Assembly: GCA_016286075.1 (NCBI GenBank)
Contig: JAEERZ010000001.1
Span: 1-32,384 of the forward strand
From: Selenomonadaceae bacterium
GTDB taxonomy: Bacteria > Bacillota > Negativicutes > Selenomonadales > Selenomonadaceae
Length of the DNA: 32,384 bases
Reading direction: 5' to 3'
Below the pieces are notes generated by a model, which searched no databases, had not been told where the DNA came from, and worked only from the letters and a program-made list of their open reading frames with translations. Made by a program: the position numbers and the translations under genes. Of the stretch, positions 1 to 7,377 are shown one piece after another (positions within the stretch are counted from its first letter, which is position 1; every line of letters begins with the position of its first letter).

Positions 1-1
1 A

Positions 2-550
2 TACACGAATCTGTTTTTGCTTCCGACTTCCCAGGTAGCCGACAAGACGGCAATCGAGCCTGAACAGATGCAGGAACTCGTCGAGACGATGAAGAGCGAG
101 TTCGACTACATTTTGATCGACTGTCCGGCGGGTATCGAGCAGGGCTTTGAGACTGCTGTCATTGGCGCGGACTGGGCTATTGTGGTCACGAACCCAGAGA
201 TTGCTGCCGTGCGCGACGCGGACAAGATTATCGGGAAGCTGCAGGCGGCGAACAAGGAAATCAAGCTGGTGGTCAACCGCATTCGTCCGCAGATGGTCAA
301 AGACGGCACGATGCTCGATATGACCGCCATCGACGATATTCTTTCACTGGAGTGCATCGGACAGGTGCCGGACGACGACAAGGTCGTGGATTCGGCAAAC
401 CGGGGCGTGCCTGTGGTGGAGTCGAAGGACTCCATAGCGGGGGACGCTTATCGGGATATTGTCGCTCGCGTGTGCGGCGAGGATATTCCGTTCAGGGATT
501 TGGCGCCGGAGACTTTTTGGCAGCGTCTGAAGCACGTGTTCAAGCATTAA
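2..550 (+). CDS. minD: Septum site-determining protein MinD, 3' part
   Basis: This is the C-terminal two thirds of MinD, the membrane-bound ATPase that recruits MinC and keeps FtsZ rings away from the poles. The frame is open from base 2, so the gene starts upstream of the window and the Walker A region is not visible. What is visible is the ParA/MinD core: the DCPAGIEQGF switch II motif, the VVTNPEIAAVRDADKII segment and VVNRIRP. The last residues (FWQRLKHVFKH) form the amphipathic membrane-targeting helix expected of MinD. minE follows after 15 bases, with its Shine-Dalgarno touching the minD stop codon, so the two are co-transcribed. Identification is firm; only the 5' end is missing. Confidence 0.95.
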   Translation, partial: YTNLFLLPTSQVADKTAIEPEQMQELVETMKSEFDYILIDCPAGIEQGFETAVIGADWAIVVTNPEIAAVRDADKIIGKLQAANKEIKLVVNRIRPQMVKDGTMLDMTAIDDILSLECIGQVPDDDKVVDSANRGVPVVESKDSIAGDAYRDIVARVCGEDIPFRDLAPETFWQRLKHVFKH

Positions 551-565
551 GGAGGAGATGGCAGA

Positions 566-844
566 ATGTTTGATTCGCTTTTGAAGCTTTTCGGAGGCAA
601 ATCCGAAAGCTCCTCCGAAAAGGCGCATAAACGATTGAAATTTGTATTGATTCATGATCGGGCGAACGTTTCTCCCGAGGTCATGGAACATATCAAGAAC
701 GACATCATCAAGGTCATTTCCAATTATATGGAGATTGATCAGCAGGCGATGGAAATATCGTTGGAAAACGACGCGGACGCCGTCGCCTTGGTGGCTAACA
801 TTCCTGTGAGCCGTATGCGGCCGGTTCCCGGACGAAAGCATTAA
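566..844 (+). CDS. minE: Cell division topological specificity factor MinE
   Basis: MinE stimulates the MinD ATPase and drives Min oscillation, so that division is allowed only at mid-cell. The protein has 92 residues, the usual family length. It starts with a short amphipathic membrane-binding stretch (MFDSLLKLFGG). An anti-MinD segment follows at about residues 20-35 (HKRLKFVLIHDRA), then the topological-specificity domain (SPEVMEHIKNDIIKVISNYM and the alternating valine/alanine strand ALVANIPV). AAGGAGGAG lies just upstream and overlaps the minD stop codon, which fixes the ATG. An intrinsic terminator follows directly, so minD-minE looks like the end of a transcription unit. Confidence 0.96.
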   Translation: MFDSLLKLFGGKSESSSEKAHKRLKFVLIHDRANVSPEVMEHIKNDIIKVISNYMEIDQQAMEISLENDADAVALVANIPVSRMRPVPGRKH

Positions 845-860
845 TTGCGGGATGAAAAAT

Positions 861-887
861 GCCGACGCTGGTTGCGTCGGCGTTTTT
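861..887 (+). terminator. Intrinsic terminator after minE
   Basis: A perfect 8-bp stem (GCCGACGC, bases 861-868, with GCGTCGGC, 874-881) closes a 5-base loop. It is followed by G and five T. It lies between minE and rodA. Confidence 0.85.
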
Positions 888-926
888 GGCGTTATTTGAC
901 CCAAGTTTTTGGAGAGGGAAGTACAC

Positions 927-2024
927 ATGAACAAACGATGGCTTCGGCGTATGGATTTTACGCTGATTTTTGCCACGGCGGCGATCATACTGATGAGCCT
1001 CGTCATCATAGGAAGCGCGACGCATATCAATACGGCGGCGGGCGGGAGCTTTGTGCAGCGGCAGGGATTGTTCGCTGTGATGAATATTGCGCTGGCTGTT
1101 TTTTTTATGAACTTTGATTATAAAATGCTCCAGCGATACGGGATGACGCTTTATTGGATCAATTTGGCCCTGCTCGTAGCCGTCATGCTGTTCGGGCACA
1201 GTGCGCTCGGCGCGCAAAGATGGATACAGATAGGCCCGATCAGCCTCCAGCCGTCGGAGTTTTCCAAAATTATAATGATTATTTCGTTGGCGGCGCTTTT
1301 GGAGGACAAGGTGGGCAAGCTGAATACCCTGCACGATCTCCTGCCGATTGCAGCGTTTGTCGGCGTGCCCTTCCTGCTGGTTTTGAAGCAGCCGGACCTC
1401 GGCACGTCGCTGGTGTTCATTGCGATTTTTCTTGGCATGATATTTGCCGCCGGCGTCAATCTGAAACTGCTGGGTGCGATTTTCGGGGCGGGGCTTTTGG
1501 CGAGTCCGATTCTTTGGCATTTTTTGAAGGACTATCAGAAAATGCGAATCCTCGTGTTCCTCGATCCGAACGTAGACCCTCTCGGCTCGGGGTATCATAT
1601 TATCCAGTCGGAAATCGCCATCGGTTCGGGGCAGCTTTTCGGTAAGGGGCTATTTGAAGGCACGCAGAGCCAGCTCGATTTTTTGCCGGAGAACCATACC
1701 GATTTTATTTTTGCCGTGGTGGGCGAGGAACTGGGCTTTATCGGCGCAGCGTTCCTGCTGCTTTTGTATTTGCTCCTCCTCTGGCGGGGCATACGGATTG
1801 CGCAGGAGGCCAGCGATACCTTTGGCATGCTCTTGGCAGTGGGCATTACGTCGATGCTCGTATTCCATGTGCTGGTCAATATAGGCATGACGATGGGAAT
1901 CATGCCGGTCACAGGTATTCCGCTGCCGCTGATGAGTTACGGCATCAGTTCGCTGACGACGAATATCATGTCGATCGCCATGCTATTGAATGTGTATATG
2001 AAAAAACAGCGGCTGGTCTTTTGA
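927..2024 (+). CDS. rodA: Rod shape-determining protein RodA (SEDS glycosyltransferase)
   Basis: This is a SEDS-family peptidoglycan polymerase that polymerises lipid II during lateral wall growth together with a class B PBP and the MreB machinery. It is a 365-residue polytopic membrane protein with about ten hydrophobic segments. SEDS signatures are clear: GAQRWIQIGPISLQPSE near residue 95, KMRILVFLDPNVDP in the large loop, LPENHTDFIFAVVGEELGF holding the Asp essential in this family, and GIMPVTGIPLPLMSYG near the C terminus. The HTDFIF and DPNVDP versions fit RodA better than FtsW. The ATG at 927 is chosen because GGAGAGGGA lies 8 bases upstream; an in-frame TTG at 909 has no such site. Position after minE and a terminator suggests separate or read-through expression. 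Confidence 0.92.
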   Translation: MNKRWLRRMDFTLIFATAAIILMSLVIIGSATHINTAAGGSFVQRQGLFAVMNIALAVFFMNFDYKMLQRYGMTLYWINLALLVAVMLFGHSALGAQRWIQIGPISLQPSEFSKIIMIISLAALLEDKVGKLNTLHDLLPIAAFVGVPFLLVLKQPDLGTSLVFIAIFLGMIFAAGVNLKLLGAIFGAGLLASPILWHFLKDYQKMRILVFLDPNVDPLGSGYHIIQSEIAIGSGQLFGKGLFEGTQSQLDFLPENHTDFIFAVVGEELGFIGAAFLLLLYLLLLWRGIRIAQEASDTFGMLLAVGITSMLVFHVLVNIGMTMGIMPVTGIPLPLMSYGISSLTTNIMSIAMLLNVYMKKQRLVF

Positions 2025-2089
2025 GGCTGATTGCCGACTGATATGAACGATGTTGGAAAACGGATGATACAACGAGGACGGGAGAAACA

Positions 2090-3940
2090 ATGGTTCCTTT
2101 GACGCCCGATCTTTTGCAGGCGGTGACGAAGCCCGCCCGATATACGGGAAACGAATGGAATATGAGCCAAAAACGCCATGAAGACGTGGCGTGCACGTTT
2201 GCGCTGTCCATGCCGGACGTCTATGAAGTCGGCATGTCGAATTTGGGCCTGAAGATATTGTACGAAATACTGAATCGCAGGGAAGATACGGCGGCGGAGC
2301 GTGTCTATGCGCCGTGGGTCGATATGGAAGCGGAAATGCGGAAGCGGGGACTGCCGCTGTTTTCGCTGGAGACCCGTACGCCAATCCGCGAGTTCGATTT
2401 TCTCGGGTTCTCGCTGCAATACGAGATGATTTATACAAATGTCCTGAATATGCTCGATTTGGCGGGAATCCCCGTTTATGCCGTGGAACGGGACGAAGAC
2501 GCGCCCTTTGTAGTCGGCGGCGGCCCGTGCGTATATAATGTGGAGCCGATTGCCGATTTCTTTGACCTTTTTGTAATCGGTGAAGGAGAAGAGGTCTTAG
2601 GCGAGCTTGTCGCGGCGTTTGTTCGATGGAAACATGAGGGACGGCCGGATGGCAGGACGGGATTTTTGCGCCGTGCCGCCGGAATTCCGGGCGTTTATGT
2701 GCCTTCCCTATATGCTCCGCGTTACAATGCCGGCGATTTTTCGGGTATGGAACGTCTCGGAGAGGACGTGCCTGCCGTCGTTTATAAGCGTGTGGTGCGC
2801 GACATGGACGAGGCTGAGACGATGGAAAAGCCTGTGGTGCCGTATATCGGTATCGTTCATGACCGCGTCATGCTGGAGCTCTTCAGGGGCTGTTCCCGAG
2901 GCTGCCGTTTTTGCCAGGCGGGCATGGCGTATCGGCCCGTGCGGGAGCGAAGCAAAGAAAAGCTGTGCGCGCTGGCGCGAAAAATGGCCGACGCTACGGG
3001 GTACGACGAGATGTCGCTGACCTCTTTGAGCTCGGCGGATTACTCGTGCCTTGACGGGCTGGTAGACAATCTGATGGAAGATTTTGCGGAGGACAAGGTG
3101 AGTTTTTCTTTGCCGTCGCTTCGTATCGACAGTTTTTCTATCGGATTGGCCGACAGAATGCAGCAGGTGCGCAAGAGCGGACTGACTTTTGCGCCGGAGG
3201 CCGGAACGCAGCGGATGCGCGACGTCATCAACAAGGGAGTCACGGAAGAGGACCTTATGAACGCGGTTTCAGCGGCGTTCCGCAAGGGCTGGAAATCCGT
3301 GAAGCTTTATTTCATGCTCGGATTGCCTACGGAAACGGACGAGGATATTATAGGCGTCGCGCGGTTGGCGAAAAAGGTCGTGGACCGTTATCAGGAAATC
3401 ACGGGAAAACGCGGCGCGAAGGTGACGATCAGCGTGTCCTGCTTTGTGCCGAAAGCGTTCACGCCTTTTCAGTGGTCGGCGCAGAATACGCTGGAGGAAT
3501 TCGAGAGAAAGCAGCGCCTGCTGAAGGAAAATATCCGCGACCGGTCAATCCAGTTCAATTATCACGACGCCAGAGTGAGCAGGCTGGAAGGCGTGCTGGC
3601 TCGCGGCGACCGCCGTCTTTCAGCGGTGATTTACGAAGCGTGGAAACGGGGCGCGCGTTTTGACGGCTGGAGCGATCAATTCCATGAGGAATATTGGTTG
3701 GGCGCGTTCGAGGCTTTGGGCGTGGACCGGACGTACTATAACGAACGCGAAAGGAAGCGGGACGAAGCGTTTCCTTGGGAGCACACCTCGCCGGGAGTTG
3801 CTCGCGCATTTCTCCGCGCGGAGTGGGAACGCGCCGTGAAGGGAGAATTGACGCCGGATTGCCGTCGGGGACACTGCACGGGCTGCGCCGTTTGTCCGAC
3901 TTTGGACGTTCGCGTCGTCGACGGGGGGGCGAGGACATGA
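2090..3940 (+). CDS. TIGR03960-family B12-binding-type radical SAM protein
   Basis: A 616-residue radical SAM protein of the family annotated TIGR03960, whose reaction is not known to me. The first ~200 residues resemble a cobalamin-binding-like domain (DVYEVGMSNLGLKILYE; GFSLQYEMIYTNVL; PFVVGGGPCV). The radical SAM core follows with the [4Fe-4S]-binding cysteines C268, C272 and C275 in FRGCSRGCRFCQAGM. Further core motifs are TSLSSADYS, FAPEAGTQRMRDVINKG and KLYFMLGLPTE. A second cysteine cluster (C591, C596, C599, C602) near the C terminus could hold another metal site. GGAGAAACA precedes the ATG. The last four bases (ATGA) overlap the start of the DUF2344 gene, and that pair plus rng is translationally coupled. 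This grouping recurs in Firmicutes and suggests a role around RNA or ribosome metabolism, which is inference. Confidence 0.9.
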   Translation: MVPLTPDLLQAVTKPARYTGNEWNMSQKRHEDVACTFALSMPDVYEVGMSNLGLKILYEILNRREDTAAERVYAPWVDMEAEMRKRGLPLFSLETRTPIREFDFLGFSLQYEMIYTNVLNMLDLAGIPVYAVERDEDAPFVVGGGPCVYNVEPIADFFDLFVIGEGEEVLGELVAAFVRWKHEGRPDGRTGFLRRAAGIPGVYVPSLYAPRYNAGDFSGMERLGEDVPAVVYKRVVRDMDEAETMEKPVVPYIGIVHDRVMLELFRGCSRGCRFCQAGMAYRPVRERSKEKLCALARKMADATGYDEMSLTSLSSADYSCLDGLVDNLMEDFAEDKVSFSLPSLRIDSFSIGLADRMQQVRKSGLTFAPEAGTQRMRDVINKGVTEEDLMNAVSAAFRKGWKSVKLYFMLGLPTETDEDIIGVARLAKKVVDRYQEITGKRGAKVTISVSCFVPKAFTPFQWSAQNTLEEFERKQRLLKENIRDRSIQFNYHDARVSRLEGVLARGDRRLSAVIYEAWKRGARFDGWSDQFHEEYWLGAFEALGVDRTYYNERERKRDEAFPWEHTSPGVARAFLRAEWERAVKGELTPDCRRGHCTGCAVCPTLDVRVVDGGART

Positions 3941-4668
3941 ACGGCGGTGTGGCAAAAACTGTGGGGGGCTATTGCCGCGCGCGCATCACAAAGGATGAGG
4001 CGCTTCGCTATATTTCCCATTTAGATTATGCCTCTCTGATGCAGCGCGCTATCCGACGCGCGAAACTTCCTGCGGCCTATTCGGAAGGATTCAATCCGCA
4101 CATGAAACTCAGCTTTGCGTCGGCGCTCTCCGTAGGCGTGACCAGCGACGCCGAATATATGGATTTGGAACTGGCGGAGGACATGACAGAGACGGAGATT
4201 GCCGAAAGACTGCGTCCTGCTCTGCCTGCCGGCGTGCGTCTTTTAGGTTTGCAGGTGCTCGTCGGAAAACCGAAAGCTTTAATGGCTCTGACGGACGAAG
4301 CGGAATATGAGATTACGGTTCCCCTGTGCGGTTCCTTCGACGACGTGCTGACGGCGTTGGCGTCTTTCAACGCGGCGAAAGAATGCGTGTATCTCCGTAA
4401 AACGCCGAAGAAGACACGGGAGATTGAGATTCGGCAGTATATGCACGGCGACGTTCATGCGGAAATGACGGAGGACGGCCAAGTCAGGCTGACGATGGCG
4501 ATTCGCATCACGCCGGTAGGAAGCGTCAAACCGCAGGAGGTAGTGGCTCTTCTTTGCGATCGTTTTGCGCTTCCCGTCCAACAGGACAGCGCGTCGGTGC
4601 ATCGCCTTGCGCTGCTCGGCGGAGGAAAGGCGCTTCTTTCGGATGAGGCTGGAGAGGTGCGGCCATGA
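3937..4668 (+). CDS. TIGR03936/DUF2344 family protein, partner of the radical SAM protein
   Basis: A 243-residue protein of the DUF2344 (TIGR03936) family, function unknown. Typical features are an N-terminal CRARITKDEALRYISHLDY strand-helix and the conserved LPAAYSEGFNPHMKLSFA segment followed by LSVGVTSDAEYMDLEL. In some genomes this domain is fused to the C terminus of the TIGR03960 radical SAM protein, which supports a joint function. Here it is separate but coupled: its ATG overlaps the upstream stop as ATGA, and its own stop overlaps the rng start the same way. A longer in-frame ORF begins upstream inside the previous gene, but the ATGA start at 3937 matches the family N terminus. No cysteine cluster or membrane segment is seen. 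Confidence 0.88.
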   Translation: MNGGVAKTVGGYCRARITKDEALRYISHLDYASLMQRAIRRAKLPAAYSEGFNPHMKLSFASALSVGVTSDAEYMDLELAEDMTETEIAERLRPALPAGVRLLGLQVLVGKPKALMALTDEAEYEITVPLCGSFDDVLTALASFNAAKECVYLRKTPKKTREIEIRQYMHGDVHAEMTEDGQVRLTMAIRITPVGSVKPQEVVALLCDRFALPVQQDSASVHRLALLGGGKALLSDEAGEVRP

Positions 4669-6110
4669 AAACGATTCTGCTTAATGTGACGCCGGAAGAG
4701 ACGCGTATGGTAATGGTCGAGGACGGCAGACTGACGGAGATGGAAGTCGAGCGTCCCGTTCATTCGCATCTCGTCGGGAATATCTACAAAGGAAGGGTAC
4801 AGAATATATTGCCCGGAATGCAGGCGGCTTTTGTCGACATCGGGCAAAAGAAAAACGCGTTCCTGTATCTTGGGGACGGCCCTTCCTCCGACGGAAAACA
4901 TTCCGGCGGCGCGGAAAAGATTTCTGTCGGGCAGTCGGTGACGGTGCAGGTGGTAAAAGACGCCGTCGGAACCAAAGGCCCCCGGGTGACTACGCGAATT
5001 TCGCTGCCGGGCCGAAATATCGTTCTGATGCCGACGGCGGATTATATCGGGATGTCGCGGCGCATTTCGGACGAGGAAGAACGGGATCGGCTCCATGGTC
5101 TGGCGCAGGATATCTGTCCCGCGGGAATGGGATTGATTATAAGGACGTTGGCTGCCGGACAGGACAGAGAGACTCTTGAGGCTGACGTAAGGTATCTTTC
5201 AAGGCTTTGGGAGTCGTTATGCGCGCGTGAGCGCGTTCTCTCGGCTCCGGCGCTGCTTTATCGGGACGCGGATATGGCGATCCGCGTGGCGCGGGACTTG
5301 ATGACGGAAGAAGTCGAGCGGTTGATTGTGGATGACGCTGACACATATCGACGGGTTAAAGAGTTAGTGAGTTATATTTCTCCTGCGCTCGAAAATCGCG
5401 TCGAGCTCTACGAAGGAAATACGCCGTTATTCCGCGAATATGGAGCGGAGGAAGAAGCGGAGTCGTTGACCGACAGAGAGGTGGAGCTTCCTTCCGGCGG
5501 TTTTCTCGTCATTGACCGGACGGAGGCGCTGACGGTCATCGACGTCAACACGGGAAAGTTTGTCGGAAACGCCAATCTTTCCGATACGGTGTATCGGGCG
5601 AACATGGAAGCGGCGGAAGAGATATTGCGGCAGCTTCGGCTTCGGGATATCGGCGGCATCATCGTCGTGGACTTCATTGATATGGAGACGGAGGAGCAAA
5701 AGGAAGGGCTGCTCGCTTTTTTGCGGGAACATGCAAAAAAGGACCGTATCAAGACGAACATTATCGGCATTACGGCCCTCGGCCTGGTAGAAATTACGCG
5801 AAAGAAATCCCGGAGGAATTTCGAGAGCCTGCTTTACAGCGATTGTCCGTGCTGTCATGGCAGCGGGCGCGTAGAATCGCCGGAAACGGTGGCGATTCGT
5901 ATTTGCCGTGACATCCGGCGCATCGAGGATCGTTCCCATGCGGATTTCGGATACGAAGTCGAGGTGCACGAGACGGTGGCGTACGCGCTGATGGATTCCC
6001 CGCTGGTGGAACGGTTGACGGCGGAGCTCGGCGTAAAAGTAGGATTTGTCATCAAGCCGGGAATGCACCCCGAAAGCTATGCGATCCTGCAACGGGGAAA
6101 CGGGCGGTGA
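4665..6110 (+). CDS. rng: Ribonuclease G/E family endoribonuclease
   Basis: A 481-residue RNase E/G catalytic-type protein that cleaves single-stranded AU-rich RNA in rRNA maturation and mRNA decay. An S1-like RNA-binding domain with an embedded sensor region lies at about residues 35-125 (HLVGNIYKGRVQNILPGMQA; AFVDIGQKKNAFLYL). The DNase I-like catalytic part holds the two metal-binding aspartates, D293 in TVIDVNTGKFVG and D336 in GGIIVVDFIDME, 43 residues apart as in E. coli RNase E. The Zn-link is C394-P-C-C397 in CPCCHGSGR, the expected distance later. There is no long disordered C-terminal scaffold, so it is RNase G-like in length. It is translationally coupled to the DUF2344 gene by ATGA. 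The next gene is rplS rather than the frequent rplU-rpmA. Confidence 0.94.
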   Translation: MKTILLNVTPEETRMVMVEDGRLTEMEVERPVHSHLVGNIYKGRVQNILPGMQAAFVDIGQKKNAFLYLGDGPSSDGKHSGGAEKISVGQSVTVQVVKDAVGTKGPRVTTRISLPGRNIVLMPTADYIGMSRRISDEEERDRLHGLAQDICPAGMGLIIRTLAAGQDRETLEADVRYLSRLWESLCARERVLSAPALLYRDADMAIRVARDLMTEEVERLIVDDADTYRRVKELVSYISPALENRVELYEGNTPLFREYGAEEEAESLTDREVELPSGGFLVIDRTEALTVIDVNTGKFVGNANLSDTVYRANMEAAEEILRQLRLRDIGGIIVVDFIDMETEEQKEGLLAFLREHAKKDRIKTNIIGITALGLVEITRKKSRRNFESLLYSDCPCCHGSGRVESPETVAIRICRDIRRIEDRSHADFGYEVEVHETVAYALMDSPLVERLTAELGVKVGFVIKPGMHPESYAILQRGNGR

Positions 6111-6128
6111 TTTTGCAAAAAACATAGC

Positions 6129-6157
6129 TTGCATTATCCGTCGGCTTATGATATAGT
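6129..6157 (+). promoter_or_regulatory. Putative sigma-A promoter for rplS
   Basis: TTGCAT (6129-6134) and TATAGT (6152-6157) are separated by exactly 17 bases. They lie in the only gap between rng and rplS, about 70 bases before the rplS start. The prediction is by consensus only. Confidence 0.6.
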
Positions 6158-6180
6158 AACGAAATGTACGGGCGGTCCTC

Positions 6181-6201
6181 TGGACAGAATGCTTTCTGCC
6201 A
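6181..6201 (+). promoter_or_regulatory. Leader hairpin upstream of rplS (possible L19 leader)
   Basis: In the predicted 5' UTR, TGG-A-CAGAA pairs with TTCTG-CCA around a 4-base loop TGCT: eight base pairs with one bulged A. It has no T-run, so it is not a terminator. Short structured leaders are known upstream of some Firmicute rplS genes. Assignment to that class is inference from position and shape, not from a covariance match. Confidence 0.35.
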
Positions 6202-6229
6202 CGAACGTCACGAAATAGGAGGAACAGAA

Positions 6230-6571
6230 ATGAATATCATTGAAGCGTTGGAAAAGGAGCAGCTCCGCTCGGACATTCCGGATTTTCGCCCCGGCGACAC
6301 GGTTCGTGTCCATGCGAAGATTGTCGAAGGTACGCGCGAGCGTATCCAGGTGTTTGAGGGCGTCGTCATCGGACGACAGGGCTCTGGCGTTCGGGAAATG
6401 TTCAGGGTTCGCCGTATTTCTTATGGTATCGGCGTAGAGCGCACGTTCCTGGTTCATTCGCCGCGAATTGATAAGATCGAGGTCGTGCGGCGGGGCGTCG
6501 TTCGTCGTGCCAAGCTCTATTATCTGCGCGGGCTCACGGGCAAAGCGGCCCGCATCAAAGAAAGACGCTGA
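6230..6571 (+). CDS. rplS: Large ribosomal subunit protein bL19
   Basis: Ribosomal protein L19 sits at the 30S-50S interface. The 113-residue protein shows the whole family pattern: an N-terminal NIIEALEKEQL helix, FRPGDTVRVHAKIVEGTRER, IQVFEGVVIGRQGSGVREMF and the basic C terminus (LYYLRGLTGKAARIKERR). AGGAGGAA lies 8 bases before the ATG at 6230. The in-frame ORF extends upstream to 6164, but that extension lacks a ribosome site and matches no L19. A strong terminator follows, so rplS is probably a monocistronic unit with its own promoter. In many Firmicutes rplS sits after rimM-trmD; here it follows rng. Confidence 0.97.
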   Translation: MNIIEALEKEQLRSDIPDFRPGDTVRVHAKIVEGTRERIQVFEGVVIGRQGSGVREMFRVRRISYGIGVERTFLVHSPRIDKIEVVRRGVVRRAKLYYLRGLTGKAARIKERR

Positions 6572-6577
6572 CGGAAT

Positions 6578-6606
6578 GGGGACTGGCAAAGACCGGTCCC
6601 CTTTTT
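6578..6606 (+). terminator. Intrinsic terminator after rplS
   Basis: A 9-bp stem (GGGGACTGG, 6578-6586, with CCGGTCCCC, 6593-6601) contains one T-G wobble and a 6-base loop. Five T follow. Confidence 0.88.
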
Positions 6607-6625
6607 GTTGTATCGGAGGGACGAT

Positions 6626-7147
6626 ATGAGTTCTTTGGGAGAAGAAGCGAAAGATTGGATTGTTTCCATTGCGACGGCTGTTGTCTTGGCCCTGATTATT
6701 CGTACTTTCGTTGTGGAGCTGTATTTGGTGGACGGTCCGTCCATGCGTCCTACCCTGCAAAGCGCGGAGCGGCTCGTCGTGAATAAGTTCATTTATCGGT
6801 TCCGGGAGCCGGAGCGCGGAGAGATTCTTGTGTTCCAGTATCCGCGCGATCCGAGGCGAGATTTTATCAAGCGCGTCATTGCGGTGCCGGGAGATACCAT
6901 TGAAATCAGGGACGGACAGGTCTATGTGAACAGTCAGCTGATGAACGAACCGTACATCCTGAGCCGGACGAGGGGCGACTATCCGTTGTCCGAAGTTCCT
7001 AAGGGGCATATTTTCGTGATGGGCGACAACCGGAACAATTCCGAGGACAGCCGCTTCGCGGACGTGGGATTCGTTCCCTATGATTTGATCAAAGGCAAGG
7101 CGATTTTAGTTTTTTGGCCGTTCAATCAGTTCAAGACCTTGCCGTAA
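6626..7147 (+). CDS. lepB: Signal peptidase I
   Basis: Type I signal peptidase cleaves signal peptides from exported proteins at the outer face of the membrane. The 173-residue protein has one N-terminal transmembrane anchor (about residues 12-30). The Ser/Lys dyad follows: S39 in VDGPSMRPTL (box B) and K82 in RDFIKRVIAVPGD (box D). Box E is GDNRNNSEDSR. The size and single anchor are typical of Gram-positive-type LepB. The ATG at 6626 is chosen because GGAGGG stands 5 bases upstream; an in-frame TTG at 6605 lies inside the rplS terminator. It sits directly after rplS, the neighbour it also has in many Firmicutes. Confidence 0.95.
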   Translation: MSSLGEEAKDWIVSIATAVVLALIIRTFVVELYLVDGPSMRPTLQSAERLVVNKFIYRFREPERGEILVFQYPRDPRRDFIKRVIAVPGDTIEIRDGQVYVNSQLMNEPYILSRTRGDYPLSEVPKGHIFVMGDNRNNSEDSRFADVGFVPYDLIKGKAILVFWPFNQFKTLP

Positions 7148-7167
7148 AGCACGGCTTGTGGTACTAT
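7139..7167 (+). promoter_or_regulatory. Putative promoter of the riboflavin operon
   Basis: TTGCCG (7139-7144) and TACTAT (7162-7167) are separated by 17 bases. The -35 overlaps the end of lepB. The predicted start point near 7174 falls just before the FMN riboswitch. Consensus match only. Confidence 0.45.
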
Positions 7168-7187
7168 AAACTTAATTTCATAAAGAA

Positions 7188-7310
7188 ATCTTTGGGGCAG
7201 GGTGAAATTCCCGACCGGCGGTATTGATTAAGCCCGCGAGCTTTGCAGAGTGCAAAGCATGATCCGGTGAGATTCCGGAGCCGACAGTACAGTCTGGATG
7301 GAAAAAGATT
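7188..7310 (+). promoter_or_regulatory. FMN riboswitch (RFN element)
   Basis: All hallmark segments of the RFN aptamer are present in order: GGGGCAGGGTGAAATTCCCG, ACCGGCGGT, AGCCCGCGAGC, then GATCCGGTGAGATTCCGGAG, CCGACAGT and AGTCTGGATG. The closing P1 helix is ATCTTT (7188-7193) with AAAGAT (7304-7309). A variable hairpin (GCTTTGCA/TGCAAAGC) sits in the usual place. FMN binding is expected to favour the downstream terminator at 7329-7357 and so repress the rib operon. The family function is well established; the switching mode here is inferred from the terminator. Confidence 0.97.
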
Positions 7311-7328
7311 TTATTGTGGTCGTTTACG

Positions 7329-7357
7329 CCCCGAAGGAAGATTCCTTCGGGGTTTTT
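7329..7357 (+). terminator. Riboswitch-controlled intrinsic terminator before ribD
   Basis: A perfect 10-bp stem (CCCCGAAGGA, 7329-7338, with TCCTTCGGGG, 7343-7352) with a 4-base loop is followed by five T. It lies between the FMN aptamer and ribD, so it is the expression platform. Confidence 0.92.
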
Positions 7358-7377
7358 GCTTTTGTGGGGTGAAGCCT

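Noticed and set aside
7243..7377. N-terminal extension of ribD starting inside the FMN riboswitch
   Set aside because: It would translate the aptamer and terminator. The TTG at 7378 gives the family N terminus.
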